From MB1-2 sp046566065 (GTDB taxonomy: Bacteria; Actinomycetota; CADDZG01; WHSQ01): a stretch of 64,000 nt of DNA. The stretch covers positions 1 through 64,000 of the forward strand of contig JBKHXK010000011.1 in NCBI GenBank assembly GCA_046566065.1. Reading direction: 5' to 3'. The notes under the pieces are model-generated. The model was not told the origin of the DNA, searched no databases, and saw nothing but the letters and a program-made list of their open reading frames with translations. The position numbers and the translations under genes are program-made. The number at the start of each line of letters is the position of its first letter. Position 1 is the first letter of the stretch. Below are positions 15,538 through 24,273 of this stretch, one piece after another.

Positions 15538-16134
15538 ATGAAGCGCATCAAAACCCTCTGGAGCTCCCTCTTCGGGGATGCGGACCGCCGCATCCGGATG
15601 GGGCGCGTGATCGGCTTCTTCTTCATGACCCTGGGCGTGGTCTTGATCGCCCTGGCCTGGAACGGGGCGGCCAACCGCAACTTCGTCGAAGGTCAGTTCC
15701 CCTACCTGCTCTCGGGCGGGGTCATGGGACTCGCCCTGGTGATCGTGGGCGCCACGCTTCTGTTCCTTGCCACGATCAGGGCCGAGCGCGAGCTCATGAC
15801 CGACCGCTTCGACGAGATGATCCGTCTGCTCGGTCGTAACCTCAACCGGTTGTCGGTCTCTAGCAATGGCTCCGGCACGATCGGACCCCAGGTCGTGGCG
15901 AGCGACACGGTTTTCCACCGGGCCGAGTGCAAGATCCTGCAGGGCAAGGAAGGGCTCGCCACGGTCACCGTCGAGCAGGCCGAGGCCGAAGGGCTCACCC
16001 CTTGTCGCGTCTGCGAGCCTCCGCGTTCCGAAGCCTCGAAAGAGGCTTCGTCGGATGCCGGCGCCAAGACCGAAGTGCTCGCGGCCACCGGGAACGGCGG
16101 TCCTAACGCAGGGAGTGAAACACCAGCCCGGTGA
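15538..16134 (+). CDS. Two-helix membrane protein with an Ada-like metal-binding tail
   Basis: 198 residues. Two membrane helices (about 22-42 and 57-82) are followed by a cytoplasmic segment. Around residues 120-160 lies VFHRAECKIL...EAEGLTPCRVCEP, which resembles the zinc-binding N-domain of Ada (H/Y-H-x-x-C ... A-x-x-x-G-x-x-P-C-x-x-C). The Ala/Glu-rich C-terminus is probably disordered. The fold similarity is by eye; a Zn2+-held structural or thiol-sensing role is inferred. The 3' end overlaps the convergent DUF1015 gene by 32 nt. Confidence 0.6.
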   Translation: MKRIKTLWSSLFGDADRRIRMGRVIGFFFMTLGVVLIALAWNGAANRNFVEGQFPYLLSGGVMGLALVIVGATLLFLATIRAERELMTDRFDEMIRLLGRNLNRLSVSSNGSGTIGPQVVASDTVFHRAECKILQGKEGLATVTVEQAEAEGLTPCRVCEPPRSEASKEASSDAGAKTEVLAATGNGGPNAGSETPAR

Positions 16135-17344
16135 TGGCTTTCGGCCAGAAGTAACTGGCCTTCTGCGGCATCCGCTCTCCCGAGGTAGCAACGTCCACGA
16201 TCTCCGACGCTCGTAGAGCGCGCAGCAGTACACCGAAGTCGTGGGAGCCATCGCGCACCAGGCCGAGGATCTCCTGAGGGTCTTTCGAGAACGTCAGCCC
16301 TGGCGAGTCCTCGTCCAGCACGCGCTTCAACAAGACCTCGTGCAGACCGACCACGTCGAGCGATCGCCAAGCCGGATGCCGCTCACCGACCTCCGCCACT
16401 ACCTCCGCGTCGGACAGGCGCGCGAGGTAGGACCCCTCGGAGAACACGAACAGATACGAGTGATCGGCGCCATCGCTCCCCAACAGCGAGTCGGCTTCCT
16501 CGAGATCGGCCGGCTCGGCCGCGAACCCAGAGCGGAGTCGCTCCACGACCGTTGCCGTCGAAGTGGTCGTCTTGACCGCCCGGTTGTAGGGGAGCACGAC
16601 GAGCTCCTCCGAGTCGGCGTCGACGCAGAAACACATGATCGAGTCGTGGTCACCCTCGATGCTCTTGGCCGCCTGCTCGCGGTGGAAGGCGAGAGCCGTC
16701 TCGTAGCGATGGTGGCCATCCGCGATCACCAGGGGGCCGGGAGAGATCGCATCCGAGAGCATCTCGAGCTCGGCAGGAGCGTTGATCACCCATAGACGGT
16801 GCAGGATCCCCTGCTCGTCTTGAACCCGGACGGTGGTCGGCCGGTTCTCCAGAGCGTCGAGGAAGGGAGCCAGGCCACCTCCGCCTCGGTAGATCGCGTA
16901 GATCGGGGACACGTTCAGCTCGACCGCTCGGAGGAGCGCGAGGCGGTCCTCTTTCGGCCCCTGCATGGTCCGCTCGTGCGGGAGGACCCCGGCGTCGTGG
17001 CCGAACTCCTCTAGCTCCAGGGCCCCGATCACCCCGGCGACCCGCCGGCGCGAGCCGTCCGCGGCGGTGAAGTCCTGGCGATAGACGTAGAGGGAGTCCT
17101 TCTGGTCTGTCGCCAGGACGCCGCTCTCCAACCAGGTGGTGAACAGGTCGCGCACCGCGGCGTAGCGATCGTCGCCCGCACCGCTGCGTTGCGCCAGCTC
17201 GAGACGAACCGCGTTGTGCCCGTGCCGGTGGTGGAGCTCCGCCTGTTCCGACGGCGAGATGATGTCGTACGGGGGGCAGATGAGCTGCGCCATCGCATCG
17301 GTGTCCGCGTAACGGATGCCTTTGAACGGCTTCAGTGTGGGCAT
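16103..17344 (-). CDS. DUF1015 family protein
   Basis: 413 residues matching the DUF1015 family throughout: N-terminal PFKGIRYADTDAMAQLICPPYDIIS, LYVYRQDF, the GPLVIADGHHRYETALAF motif and SYLFVF. The His-His in ADGHHR suggests metal or phosphate binding. The biochemical role of the family is not established here. ATG 17344 is preceded by TAATAT at 7 nt spacing. It is convergent with the membrane-protein gene upstream. Confidence 0.85.
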   Translation of the reverse strand: MPTLKPFKGIRYADTDAMAQLICPPYDIISPSEQAELHHRHGHNAVRLELAQRSGAGDDRYAAVRDLFTTWLESGVLATDQKDSLYVYRQDFTAADGSRRRVAGVIGALELEEFGHDAGVLPHERTMQGPKEDRLALLRAVELNVSPIYAIYRGGGGLAPFLDALENRPTTVRVQDEQGILHRLWVINAPAELEMLSDAISPGPLVIADGHHRYETALAFHREQAAKSIEGDHDSIMCFCVDADSEELVVLPYNRAVKTTTSTATVVERLRSGFAAEPADLEEADSLLGSDGADHSYLFVFSEGSYLARLSDAEVVAEVGERHPAWRSLDVVGLHEVLLKRVLDEDSPGLTFSKDPQEILGLVRDGSHDFGVLLRALRASEIVDVATSGERMPQKASYFWPKAITGLVFHSLR

Positions 17345-17351
17345 GGGCGGG

Positions 17352-17357
17352 ATATTA
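17352..17357 (-). promoter_or_regulatory. Leaderless -10 box for the DUF1015 gene
   Basis: On the minus strand, TAATAT is followed by 7 nt and ATG 17344. Confidence 0.5.
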
Positions 17358-17368
17358 GGCGCGGGGCG

Positions 17369-18178
17369 CTAGCGACCCCAGGCGTGGGCGAGATGAGGTT
17401 GTTGCGGGCGGCCGCCCAACAAGAGGATCGCGATCATGCCGAACAGGAACCCTCCAACGTGCGCCATCCACGCGACCCCGCTGTGATCGCCGACCCCCGC
17501 GATGTCCGGTCCTCCGATCAGGAACTGATAGACGAACCAGAGGCCGAGCACGACGAAGGCCGACATCTTGATGACGGTCCAGATGATGACGATCGGAACG
17601 AGCACGTTCACCTTGTGGCGCGGGAACAGGATCAGGTACGCGCCCATGACCGCGGCGACCGCGCCCGATGCGCCCACGGCGGGGACGTACTGGCCGATCC
17701 CATTGCAGCTCTGTGCAGCTCCCACGAGACAGCCCTCGACGACGCTGCTGTCCATCGGGTCCAGACGCAGGGTCCAGAGGACGTGGGCCAATCCCGCCGC
17801 GATGCCTCCGAGCAGATAGAAGAGCGTGAACTTCACCTTGCCCAGGAAGTCCTCGATGTTGTTGCCGAAGACCCACAGGAACAGCATGTTCCCGCCGAGG
17901 TGAAGGAAGCCGCCGTGCATGAAGGTCGAGAACAGCAGCGACCACACGAAGGCACCGAGGGTCGGCTCGGTGGGCCCCGGCAACAGCGAGGGGCACTCGT
18001 TCGAGAGCTGGCAAGGAACCGGGGCGTTCTCGTAGAAGTACAGAGCGGCTTCCTCGGAGACCCCGAATCCGGGTTGCACGAACAGGAAGACGAGGATGTT
18101 GATCGCGATCAGAGCGATCGTGATCGCGGGGAAGTTCCGGGTGGGATTCGCATCCGATAGCGGGATGAGAGAGATCAC
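17369..18178 (-). CDS. Rhomboid family intramembrane serine protease
   Basis: 269 residues, about six or seven membrane helices. It has the rhomboid catalytic Ser motif GASGAVAAVMGAY, the His motif AHVGGFLFGM, and GGNMLFLWVFGNNIED, which holds the conserved L2 Asn region. The N-terminus MISLIPLSDANPTRNFP is typical of actinobacterial and related rhomboids. An insertion after helix 1 carries cysteines. GTG 18178 is preceded by TATACT at 7 nt. Substrates unknown. Confidence 0.88.
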   Translation of the reverse strand: MISLIPLSDANPTRNFPAITIALIAINILVFLFVQPGFGVSEEAALYFYENAPVPCQLSNECPSLLPGPTEPTLGAFVWSLLFSTFMHGGFLHLGGNMLFLWVFGNNIEDFLGKVKFTLFYLLGGIAAGLAHVLWTLRLDPMDSSVVEGCLVGAAQSCNGIGQYVPAVGASGAVAAVMGAYLILFPRHKVNVLVPIVIIWTVIKMSAFVVLGLWFVYQFLIGGPDIAGVGDHSGVAWMAHVGGFLFGMIAILLLGGRPQQPHLAHAWGR

Positions 18179-18185
18179 CGGGCGC

Positions 18186-18191
18186 AGTATA
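18186..18191 (-). promoter_or_regulatory. Leaderless -10 box for the rhomboid gene
   Basis: Minus-strand TATACT, 7 nt, then GTG 18178. It decides a GTG start without any Shine-Dalgarno. Confidence 0.5.
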
Positions 18192-18230
18192 GGTTCGACC
18201 GGTGCGGGCAGATCACGTCTGGAGGTAGCC

Positions 18231-18626
18231 GTGTTGGATGAACTGAGAAGGGTTGCGATGTTCAGCTCGGGCGTTGCGGAGCTGACACGCTACCGGGCCG
18301 AGCAGATCGTGAAGGACCTCGTCAAAGCCGGGGACGTCCGACGCGAGCAGGCGTCGACGATCGTCCGCGATCTTCTCGAGACCAGCAAGGCCAGCCGCAG
18401 CGAGCTGCTTCGCTTCGTGCGTTCGGAGATCCAGAGCCAAGTGGCCACGCTCGGCCTCGCCAGCCAGCGGGACCTCGACCGGCTGGAGCGCCGCGTCGCC
18501 CGCCTGGAGAGCGAGCGCTCGGCTGCCCCCAAGAAGAGCGCGGCGAAGAAGACCACGGCCAAGAGGTCCACCGCGAGGAAGTCGACGGGGGCCAAATCAA
18601 CGTCTTCCGGCTCCTCTTCGTCATAA
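18231..18626 (+). CDS. Phasin-like helical protein with lysine-rich tail
   Basis: 131 residues from GTG 18231 with a good GGAGGT 6 nt upstream. Residues 1-95 are helical with heptad-like spacing and resemble actinobacterial phasin or granule-associated proteins (LDELRRVAMFSSGVAELT; VRSEIQSQVATLGLASQRDLDRLERRVARLE, a coiled coil). The tail has repeated AKK/AKR-(S/T) motifs like histone-H1-type or HupB tails, suggesting nucleic-acid binding. It lies just before the tlyA block. Function in this organism is not certain. Confidence 0.65.
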   Translation: MLDELRRVAMFSSGVAELTRYRAEQIVKDLVKAGDVRREQASTIVRDLLETSKASRSELLRFVRSEIQSQVATLGLASQRDLDRLERRVARLESERSAAPKKSAAKKTTAKRSTARKSTGAKSTSSGSSSS

Positions 18627-18633
18627 TCGGACT

Positions 18634-18804
18634 ATGTGGCAAGACGCTCAGACGCAAGACCCAGAAGACGTGGCGGCCGGCGTGCTGGCCGAGCTCGAGC
18701 GAGCTGCTCAAGCGGATCACGAGACCAGGCTCCAGGTGCTCGAAGAGCTCTATCGTTCCCTCGAGGCCGAGATCGAGTCCTCGAGCGCGGATTCGCTGAA
18801 CTAG
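18634..18804 (+). CDS. Short conserved-position protein (Rv1693-like), 56 residues
   Basis: A 57-codon frame beginning MWQDAQTQDPEDVAAGVLAE and ending with Asn and a TAG at 18802. It is acidic and predicted helical, with an LQVLEELYRSLEAEIE amphipathic stretch. M. tuberculosis has a similarly short gene (Rv1693) immediately before tlyA, so position and size support it. A CATAAT box lies 6 nt before ATG. Function unknown. Confidence 0.65.
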   Translation: MWQDAQTQDPEDVAAGVLAELERAAQADHETRLQVLEELYRSLEAEIESSSADSLN

Positions 18805-18835
18805 CGATATCTCCCCGTCGGGCGGCGACCCGCAC

Positions 18836-19621
18836 GTGAGCAAGCACACCAGGTTGGACGCAGAACTCGTTCGGCGCGGGCTGGCGCGCTCGAGGGCCGA
18901 GGCGCGCAGAGCCGTGGAGGCGGGCGAGGTTCTGGTCAAGGGCCTTCCGGCCACGAAGCCGACCTCGATGGTGACGGCGACCGACCCCATCGCCATCGCC
19001 GGGCAGCGGGCCGCCTTCGTCTCACGCGGGGGCGAGAAGCTGGACGGCGCGTTGAAGCGCTTGGATGTGCCGGTCGAGGGACGACGCTGGCTGGACGTCG
19101 GCGCCTCGACAGGCGGCTTCACGGACCGGCTGCTGCAGGGCGGTGCGGCCGAGGTCATCGCTCTCGATGTCGGCTATGGACAGTTGGACTGGCGCTTACG
19201 CAACGATCCGCGCGTCCGAGTCATCGAGAGGACGAACGCCCGGTCTCTCAGACCCGGCGACCTGCCCTTCGTGCCCGACGGGGTCACCGCCGATGTCTCC
19301 TTCATCTCGCTTACCGTTGTCCTGCCCGCGCTCGTAGCCTGCGCGGCCGAGGGCGCCGATCTCGTGCTGATGGTCAAACCGCAGTTCGAGGTCGGCAAGG
19401 AAGCGGTCGGAAGAGGAGGAGTCGTGCGGGACCCGGAGCTCTGGCGTGCGGCCGTGGCCGGCGTCGTGGATGAGGCACGCCGTCTGGGCCTCGGCTTGCA
19501 AGGCGTAGCTGCCTCACCCCTGGCAGGCCCGGCCGGCAACCGCGAGTTCTTCGTCCACCTCCGCGGGGGGCCGGGGCTGGACGATTCCGCCATAGATGCA
19601 GCGGTGGAGGGTCTCCGATGA
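18836..19621 (+). CDS. tlyA: TlyA family rRNA 2'-O-methyltransferase / hemolysin-like
   Basis: 261 residues. An S4 RNA-binding domain (about 3-62) is followed by an FtsJ-type SAM methyltransferase domain: SRGGEKL (catalytic Lys68), SAM loop WLDVGASTGGFTDRLL (85-100), DVGYGQL, TADVSFISL and MVKPQFE. Mycobacterial TlyA methylates C1409 of 16S and C1920 of 23S rRNA and confers capreomycin sensitivity; the same activity is inferred. Start GTG 18836. It overlaps nadK by 4 nt. Confidence 0.92.
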   Translation: MSKHTRLDAELVRRGLARSRAEARRAVEAGEVLVKGLPATKPTSMVTATDPIAIAGQRAAFVSRGGEKLDGALKRLDVPVEGRRWLDVGASTGGFTDRLLQGGAAEVIALDVGYGQLDWRLRNDPRVRVIERTNARSLRPGDLPFVPDGVTADVSFISLTVVLPALVACAAEGADLVLMVKPQFEVGKEAVGRGGVVRDPELWRAAVAGVVDEARRLGLGLQGVAASPLAGPAGNREFFVHLRGGPGLDDSAIDAAVEGLR

Positions 19622-20415
19622 CCGACATCGGCCGGATGGCTCTGGTCACCCACGATGGCAAGCCGCTGGCTGCGGAGATCGCCGAGCGTGTCGGAAGGAT
19701 CGCCGCCGAGCGCGGGATCGAGATGACCGACGAGGGTCCGGATCTGGTGGTCGCGTTGGGAGGCGACGGCACTGTCCTGCGCGCCGCACAACTCGCTCAT
19801 CGCGCGGACGCGCTTCTTCTTGGGGTCAACCTGGGAACGTTGGGCTACCTCACCGAGGTGGAAGCGGCGGCCGCAGCGCCGGCGATCGCCTCGATCCTAG
19901 ATGGTGACTTCGAAGTGGAGGACCGGATGATGCTCTCGTGCGAGGTGAGCTCCGGCGACACAGAGGGAAGCTTCGTGGGGCTCAACGAGGTCCTGGTCGA
20001 GCGCGCTTCCTCACGCCGCTTGGTGAGGCTGGAGGTAAGTGTGGGAGGCGAATCTCTTGCTGCCTTCAATGCCGACGGCGTCATCGTGGCAACCCCCACC
20101 GGATCGACCGCGTATGCGCTCAGCGCGGGCGGTCCGATCGTGTCGCCTCGTGCGAACTGTCTGGTCCTGGCCCCCGTGAACGCGCACATGCTTTTCGCAC
20201 GCACGTTCGTTCTGGCACCGGAGGAAGAGGTGCAGATCTCCCTCGGCGGTAGCGATCAGCACGCGTCGCTCGTCTTGGATGGACACGAGGGCTCGGAGAT
20301 CACGAGCGGGAGTCTCGTGACGGTCGGGCGGCACCCTCGCCCTCTTCGCCTCGTTCGCCTCTCGGGGCCGGGCTTCGTGGAGCGCTTGCGAGTGAAGCTC
20401 GGCCTCCCTCGCTGA
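19618..20415 (+). CDS. nadK: NAD kinase
   Basis: 265 residues with the GGDGT motif (48-52), GVNLGTLGYLTEVE, the NE diad in LNEVLVER, and NADGVIVATPTGSTAYALSAGGPI. It makes NADP from NAD and ATP or polyphosphate. ATG 19618 overlaps the tlyA stop (ATGA). The tlyA-nadK-recN order is the actinobacterial arrangement. Confidence 0.95.
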   Translation: MTDIGRMALVTHDGKPLAAEIAERVGRIAAERGIEMTDEGPDLVVALGGDGTVLRAAQLAHRADALLLGVNLGTLGYLTEVEAAAAAPAIASILDGDFEVEDRMMLSCEVSSGDTEGSFVGLNEVLVERASSRRLVRLEVSVGGESLAAFNADGVIVATPTGSTAYALSAGGPIVSPRANCLVLAPVNAHMLFARTFVLAPEEEVQISLGGSDQHASLVLDGHEGSEITSGSLVTVGRHPRPLRLVRLSGPGFVERLRVKLGLPR

Positions 20416-20452
20416 GGAGAGCGCAAACCCCGCCCGGCAGCGGGCCCGCCCG

Positions 20453-20458
20453 TAGGAT
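20453..20458 (+). promoter_or_regulatory. Possible leaderless -10 box for recN
   Basis: TAGGAT followed by 7 nt and ATG 20466 in the 50-bp gap after nadK. No Shine-Dalgarno is visible. Confidence 0.4.
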
Positions 20459-20465
20459 TCTGCCC

Positions 20466-22139
20466 ATGCTGAATGAGCTCGTGGTGGAGAACCTCGGAGT
20501 GATCGAACGGGCCGAGCTGGAGCTCGTGGCCGGCAGCAGCGCCCTCACCGGCGAGACCGGTGCCGGGAAGACACTCGTGGTCTCGGCTCTGAGCCTGCTA
20601 CTCGGGGGGCGTGCGGATCGAACGCTGATCCGTCACGGGGCGAGCCAGGCTCGCGTCGAGGCCAGGTTCACCCTGGACGCAGCCCACCCGGCCCGCGCCG
20701 CACTGCTGGCCGCCGATCTGATCGACGAAGACGCCGTGGAGTTGGTGGTGTCCCGGTCGATCGCGGAGGGCGGCGGCAAGGTGCGGATCGATGGACGCCT
20801 GGCGACCGTGTCCACCCTGGCGGAGATCGGCCCCACCCTGGTCGAGATCGCAGGGCAACACGAGCACCAGAGGATCACGTCGGCGGCGGATCAGCTGCTG
20901 CTGGTCGATCTCTTCTCGGGGCCGAGGGCGTTGGACCTTCGACGAGAGGTGAGCGCGTCGGTACGCGCGGCCGCGGCTGCGGTGCGACGGGCCGAAGAGC
21001 TCGAGGCGGGGGAGCGGGAGCGCGAGCGGGAGTTGGACGTGGTGCGCTTCGAGGCCGCCGAGATCTCCGCTGCAGCGCTTCGGGAAGGGGAGCGAGACGA
21101 GCTGATCGCTCGTGCCGGCGTGCTGGAGCACGCGGAGACGATCGCGGAGGCCATCGCGGCGACCCGGGCCTACCTCGATGACGAGAGGGGCGCCACCGGA
21201 TCGGTTCGGCAGGCCGCCGACTCTCTGGGCAGAGCTGCCGAGAGGGACCCGGCCCTTTCGGGCCCGACCCAGAGGTTGCTATCGGCCGCGGTGGAGCTAG
21301 AGGATGTGTCGCTCGAGCTCGCCCGTGCGATGCCTTCTTCAGACCCGGAGGCGCTGGAGGGGATCCGCGAACGGATCGGAGAGATCGACCGCCTGCGTCG
21401 GAAATACGGCGACACCGAGGCCGAGATCCTTGCTTACCTGGACAAAGCTTCGGCGCGGTTGCTCGAACTGGAGAGGGCTACAGGGGATGTCGAGGTCGCA
21501 CGCCGGGAGGCGGTGGCCGAGACCGAGCGCGCTACGGAGCTTGCGACCGAGCTCTCCTCGATCCGCCGGGAGGCCGCCCCTCGCCTTGCGTCAGAGGTGA
21601 ACGACATCCTGGCTTCGCTGGCGATGGGGTCGAGCACCTTGGAGGTCGGGGTCACCGACGCCGCTCTCTACGAAGGGGGCTTGGACACGGTCGAGCTGCG
21701 CGTCGCATCGACCGGGCACCCCTCGCGTCCGATCGGGAAGATCGCGTCGGGGGGAGAGCTCTCTCGCCTGGCCTTGGCTCTGCGGCTCGCGACCGGCCGG
21801 TCGGCCGGGTTCGCCTCGACCCTGGTGTTCGATGAGGTCGATGCAGGGGTCGGGGGGGAGGCCGCCAGGGCCGTAGGCGCCGCTCTGGCAGAGCTCGCCC
21901 GCTCCTCCGGGGTGCAGGTCGTCGTCGTCACCCACCTGCCACAGGTGGCGGCGGCCGCAGATGCGCATATGCGAGTGGTGCGCGTTCCAGCCGCCGACGG
22001 TTCGGCCTCGGCCCTGGTCGAGCGACTCGATGGCCCCGCGCGGGTCGAAGAGCTCTCGAGGATGCTGGCCGGTCTTCCGGACAGCGAAACCGCCAGGGAT
22101 CACGCCCAGGAGCTGCTCGACATCGCGAAGTCTGCATGA
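20466..22139 (+). CDS. recN: DNA repair protein RecN
   Basis: 557-residue SMC-like ATPase: Walker A GETGAGKT (29-36), central helical arms (about 160-370), signature KIASGGELSRLALALRLA and Walker B TLVFDEVDAGVGGEAA near the C-terminus. It acts in double-strand-break repair. It overlaps steA by 4 nt, so it is co-translated with the division-linked gene. Confidence 0.95.
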   Translation: MLNELVVENLGVIERAELELVAGSSALTGETGAGKTLVVSALSLLLGGRADRTLIRHGASQARVEARFTLDAAHPARAALLAADLIDEDAVELVVSRSIAEGGGKVRIDGRLATVSTLAEIGPTLVEIAGQHEHQRITSAADQLLLVDLFSGPRALDLRREVSASVRAAAAAVRRAEELEAGERERERELDVVRFEAAEISAAALREGERDELIARAGVLEHAETIAEAIAATRAYLDDERGATGSVRQAADSLGRAAERDPALSGPTQRLLSAAVELEDVSLELARAMPSSDPEALEGIRERIGEIDRLRRKYGDTEAEILAYLDKASARLLELERATGDVEVARREAVAETERATELATELSSIRREAAPRLASEVNDILASLAMGSSTLEVGVTDAALYEGGLDTVELRVASTGHPSRPIGKIASGGELSRLALALRLATGRSAGFASTLVFDEVDAGVGGEAARAVGAALAELARSSGVQVVVVTHLPQVAAAADAHMRVVRVPAADGSASALVERLDGPARVEELSRMLAGLPDSETARDHAQELLDIAKSA

Positions 22140-23335
22140 TGGTCAAGCGTCTGCGCAGGCGCAGCGAGCCGGCCAACCTCCCCCGCGGTGCTATCCGGGG
22201 TCGGGCGCGCGTGGACAAGAGGACGAAGGATCTGACGAAACGTCTGCAGCCCGGCGACATCGCAGTGATCGATCACGAAGACATCGATCGCATCGCTGCT
22301 GAGGGACTCGTTCAGAAGCAGGTGAAGGCGGTCGTGAACGCGTCCCGTTCCTCGACGGGCCGGTACCCCAACCTGGGCCCGCTCCTGTTGTGCTCCGCCG
22401 GGTTGCATGTGATCGACGAAGCCGGGCCGGGCGTGATGACGATCGCGGAGGGGGCAAAGGTCGTGGTGGACGGCGACCGGGTGTACAGACAGAACGGCGA
22501 GGGCCTGGTCGAGATCGCGCGGGGGAAGTTGCTTACCCTCCAGGATGCCGAGAAGAAGCTCGATCTTGCGAAGCAATCGATCTCCACCGAGCTGGAGCGC
22601 TTCGCGGAGAACACGATCGGCTACATCAAAGACGAGCGCGATGTTCTCCTGGAAGCGGCCCGCCTTCCCGAGGTCAAGACCGATTTCCACGGGCGGCACG
22701 TATTGATCGTGGTCCGGGGTTACGACTACAAGGACGACCTCGCCGCTCTGACCGCCTACATAAGAGAGGTGCGTCCTCTCCTGATCGGGGTCGATGGGGG
22801 AGCGGACGCGCTGATGGATGCCGGTTTGAAGCCCGACATGATCATCGGAGACATGGACTCGGTTACGACCGAGACCCTGTTGGCGGGGGCCGAGCTGGTC
22901 GTCCACGCTTACTCCGGCGGGCACGCGCCGGGGTTGGAGCGCCTCGAGGCGTTGGGGCTTCCGGCGATCACGTTCGAAGCGTCGGGCACCTCCGAAGACA
23001 TCGCGATGCTCCTGGCTTTCGAGAGGGGGGCGGAGCTGATCGTCGCGGTGGGCACCCACGCCAACCTGATCGAGTTCCTCGACAAGGGCCGGAAGGGGAT
23101 GGCGTCCACGTTCTTGGTGCGGCTGCGCGTGGGTCCGATCCTCGTGGATGCCAAAGGTGTGAGCAGGCTCTATCGCGGTCGGATCCGTCGTTCGGACCTG
23201 TTGCTGTTCGTGATGGCAGCGCTGGTCACGATGGCGATCGTGGTCTCGGTGACGCCGCCGGTCCGGTTGGACCTCGAGATCTACTGGGAGCAGTTCAGAG
23301 ATTTCCTCTTCAACATCAGGCAGGCGATCTTCTGA
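22136..23335 (+). CDS. steA: SteA-like putative cytokinetic ring protein
   Basis: 399 residues homologous to Rv1697/SteA of Corynebacterineae. The N-terminal part has LTKRLQPGDIAVIDHEDIDRIAAEGL. The middle resembles thiamine-pyrophosphokinase-like folds (GVDGGADALMDAGLKPDMIIGDMDSV). One C-terminal membrane helix (about 355-375) is followed by a short external tail. SteA partners SteB (MctB-family position) in septal peptidoglycan hydrolase regulation in C. glutamicum, which fits its coupling to the next gene. Confidence 0.88.
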   Translation: MMVKRLRRRSEPANLPRGAIRGRARVDKRTKDLTKRLQPGDIAVIDHEDIDRIAAEGLVQKQVKAVVNASRSSTGRYPNLGPLLLCSAGLHVIDEAGPGVMTIAEGAKVVVDGDRVYRQNGEGLVEIARGKLLTLQDAEKKLDLAKQSISTELERFAENTIGYIKDERDVLLEAARLPEVKTDFHGRHVLIVVRGYDYKDDLAALTAYIREVRPLLIGVDGGADALMDAGLKPDMIIGDMDSVTTETLLAGAELVVHAYSGGHAPGLERLEALGLPAITFEASGTSEDIAMLLAFERGAELIVAVGTHANLIEFLDKGRKGMASTFLVRLRVGPILVDAKGVSRLYRGRIRRSDLLLFVMAALVTMAIVVSVTPPVRLDLEIYWEQFRDFLFNIRQAIF

Positions 23336-24273
23336 TCGATTTCCGGTACCACCTCATCTCTCTGATCGCGGTCTTCCTCGCGCTCGGTCTCGGCATCCTC
23401 ATGGGCTCGGTCGTGCTTAGCGACCGCTACGTCGCTCGGCTGGAGAGCCGGGTGAAGGGGATCGAGGCGCAACTCGACGAGCGCAGGGAAGACATCGTGG
23501 ACCTGAACGATCGTCTCGACGTCCTGCAGGACTTCTCGGCCGAGGCGCAGACGCGCATGTTGGACCGCTCCCTGATCGGACGCGAGATCGTTGCGATCGA
23601 GCTGCCGGGTGCCGATGGGAAGCTTCGAGAGACGCTGATCGATGCCATCGAGACTGCGGACGGAGCCCTGACCACCACGATCCGGCTGACCGAACGTTTC
23701 GCGCTCGAGGACGAAGGGGCGCGCCAAGACCTCGCCGCCATCTTGGACTCGCCTGCAACGGACGCGGCCGAACTGCGCGCGGCCGCCGCTTTCGCCCTCG
23801 GACAGCGAGCTGCCGCGGCCACCCAGCGTCTTGACTCTGGACGCAGCGGCTTCGGATCGCTGCGGTTCGAGACGCTCGTCGACGATCTGGAGGCTGCCGA
23901 TCTCGTGGACGTCACGGCCGAGGAGGACGCTCTGGTTCCTTCAGATGCCGCTTTCCTCATCCTGGGCGGGGCGGCCGACGACCCGACCGTGGGTACGGGC
24001 GAGTTCTCGGTCGAGCTGGCTTCTACGCTGGCCTCCAGAGGAGCGCCCGTGGTCGTCACCGAGACCGCCGACAGCGTCTGGCAGCTGGTGCAGGCCGTGA
24101 GAGACGATGCCGATGCCGTGTCTACCGTGACCACGGTGGAAGCGGGCGAATCCGTGCCCGGTCAGATCGGAGTCGTGCTGGGCCTCGAGCTGGCGATCGA
24201 CGGCGTGACCGGCCACTACGGCAGCGGCGACGGGGCGACCGCTATCGTGCCGCCTCCCACCTCCGAAGGGTGA
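23332..24273 (+). CDS. mctB: MctB/SteB-like copper transporter-family protein, CTG start
   Basis: 313 residues starting (M)IDFRYHLISLIAVFLALGLG, a single membrane helix (about 7-25), then a coiled coil (about 35-70) and an external domain ending GHYGSGDGATAIV, like Rv1698. The only start that preserves the conserved N-terminus is CTG 23332, which overlaps the steA stop as CTGA. No ATG, GTG or TTG is available nearby in frame. Rv1698 limits copper build-up in M. tuberculosis; in corynebacteria the homologue pairs with SteA. Which role applies here is not decided. Confidence 0.85.
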   Translation: MIDFRYHLISLIAVFLALGLGILMGSVVLSDRYVARLESRVKGIEAQLDERREDIVDLNDRLDVLQDFSAEAQTRMLDRSLIGREIVAIELPGADGKLRETLIDAIETADGALTTTIRLTERFALEDEGARQDLAAILDSPATDAAELRAAAAFALGQRAAAATQRLDSGRSGFGSLRFETLVDDLEAADLVDVTAEEDALVPSDAAFLILGGAADDPTVGTGEFSVELASTLASRGAPVVVTETADSVWQLVQAVRDDADAVSTVTTVEAGESVPGQIGVVLGLELAIDGVTGHYGSGDGATAIVPPPTSEG

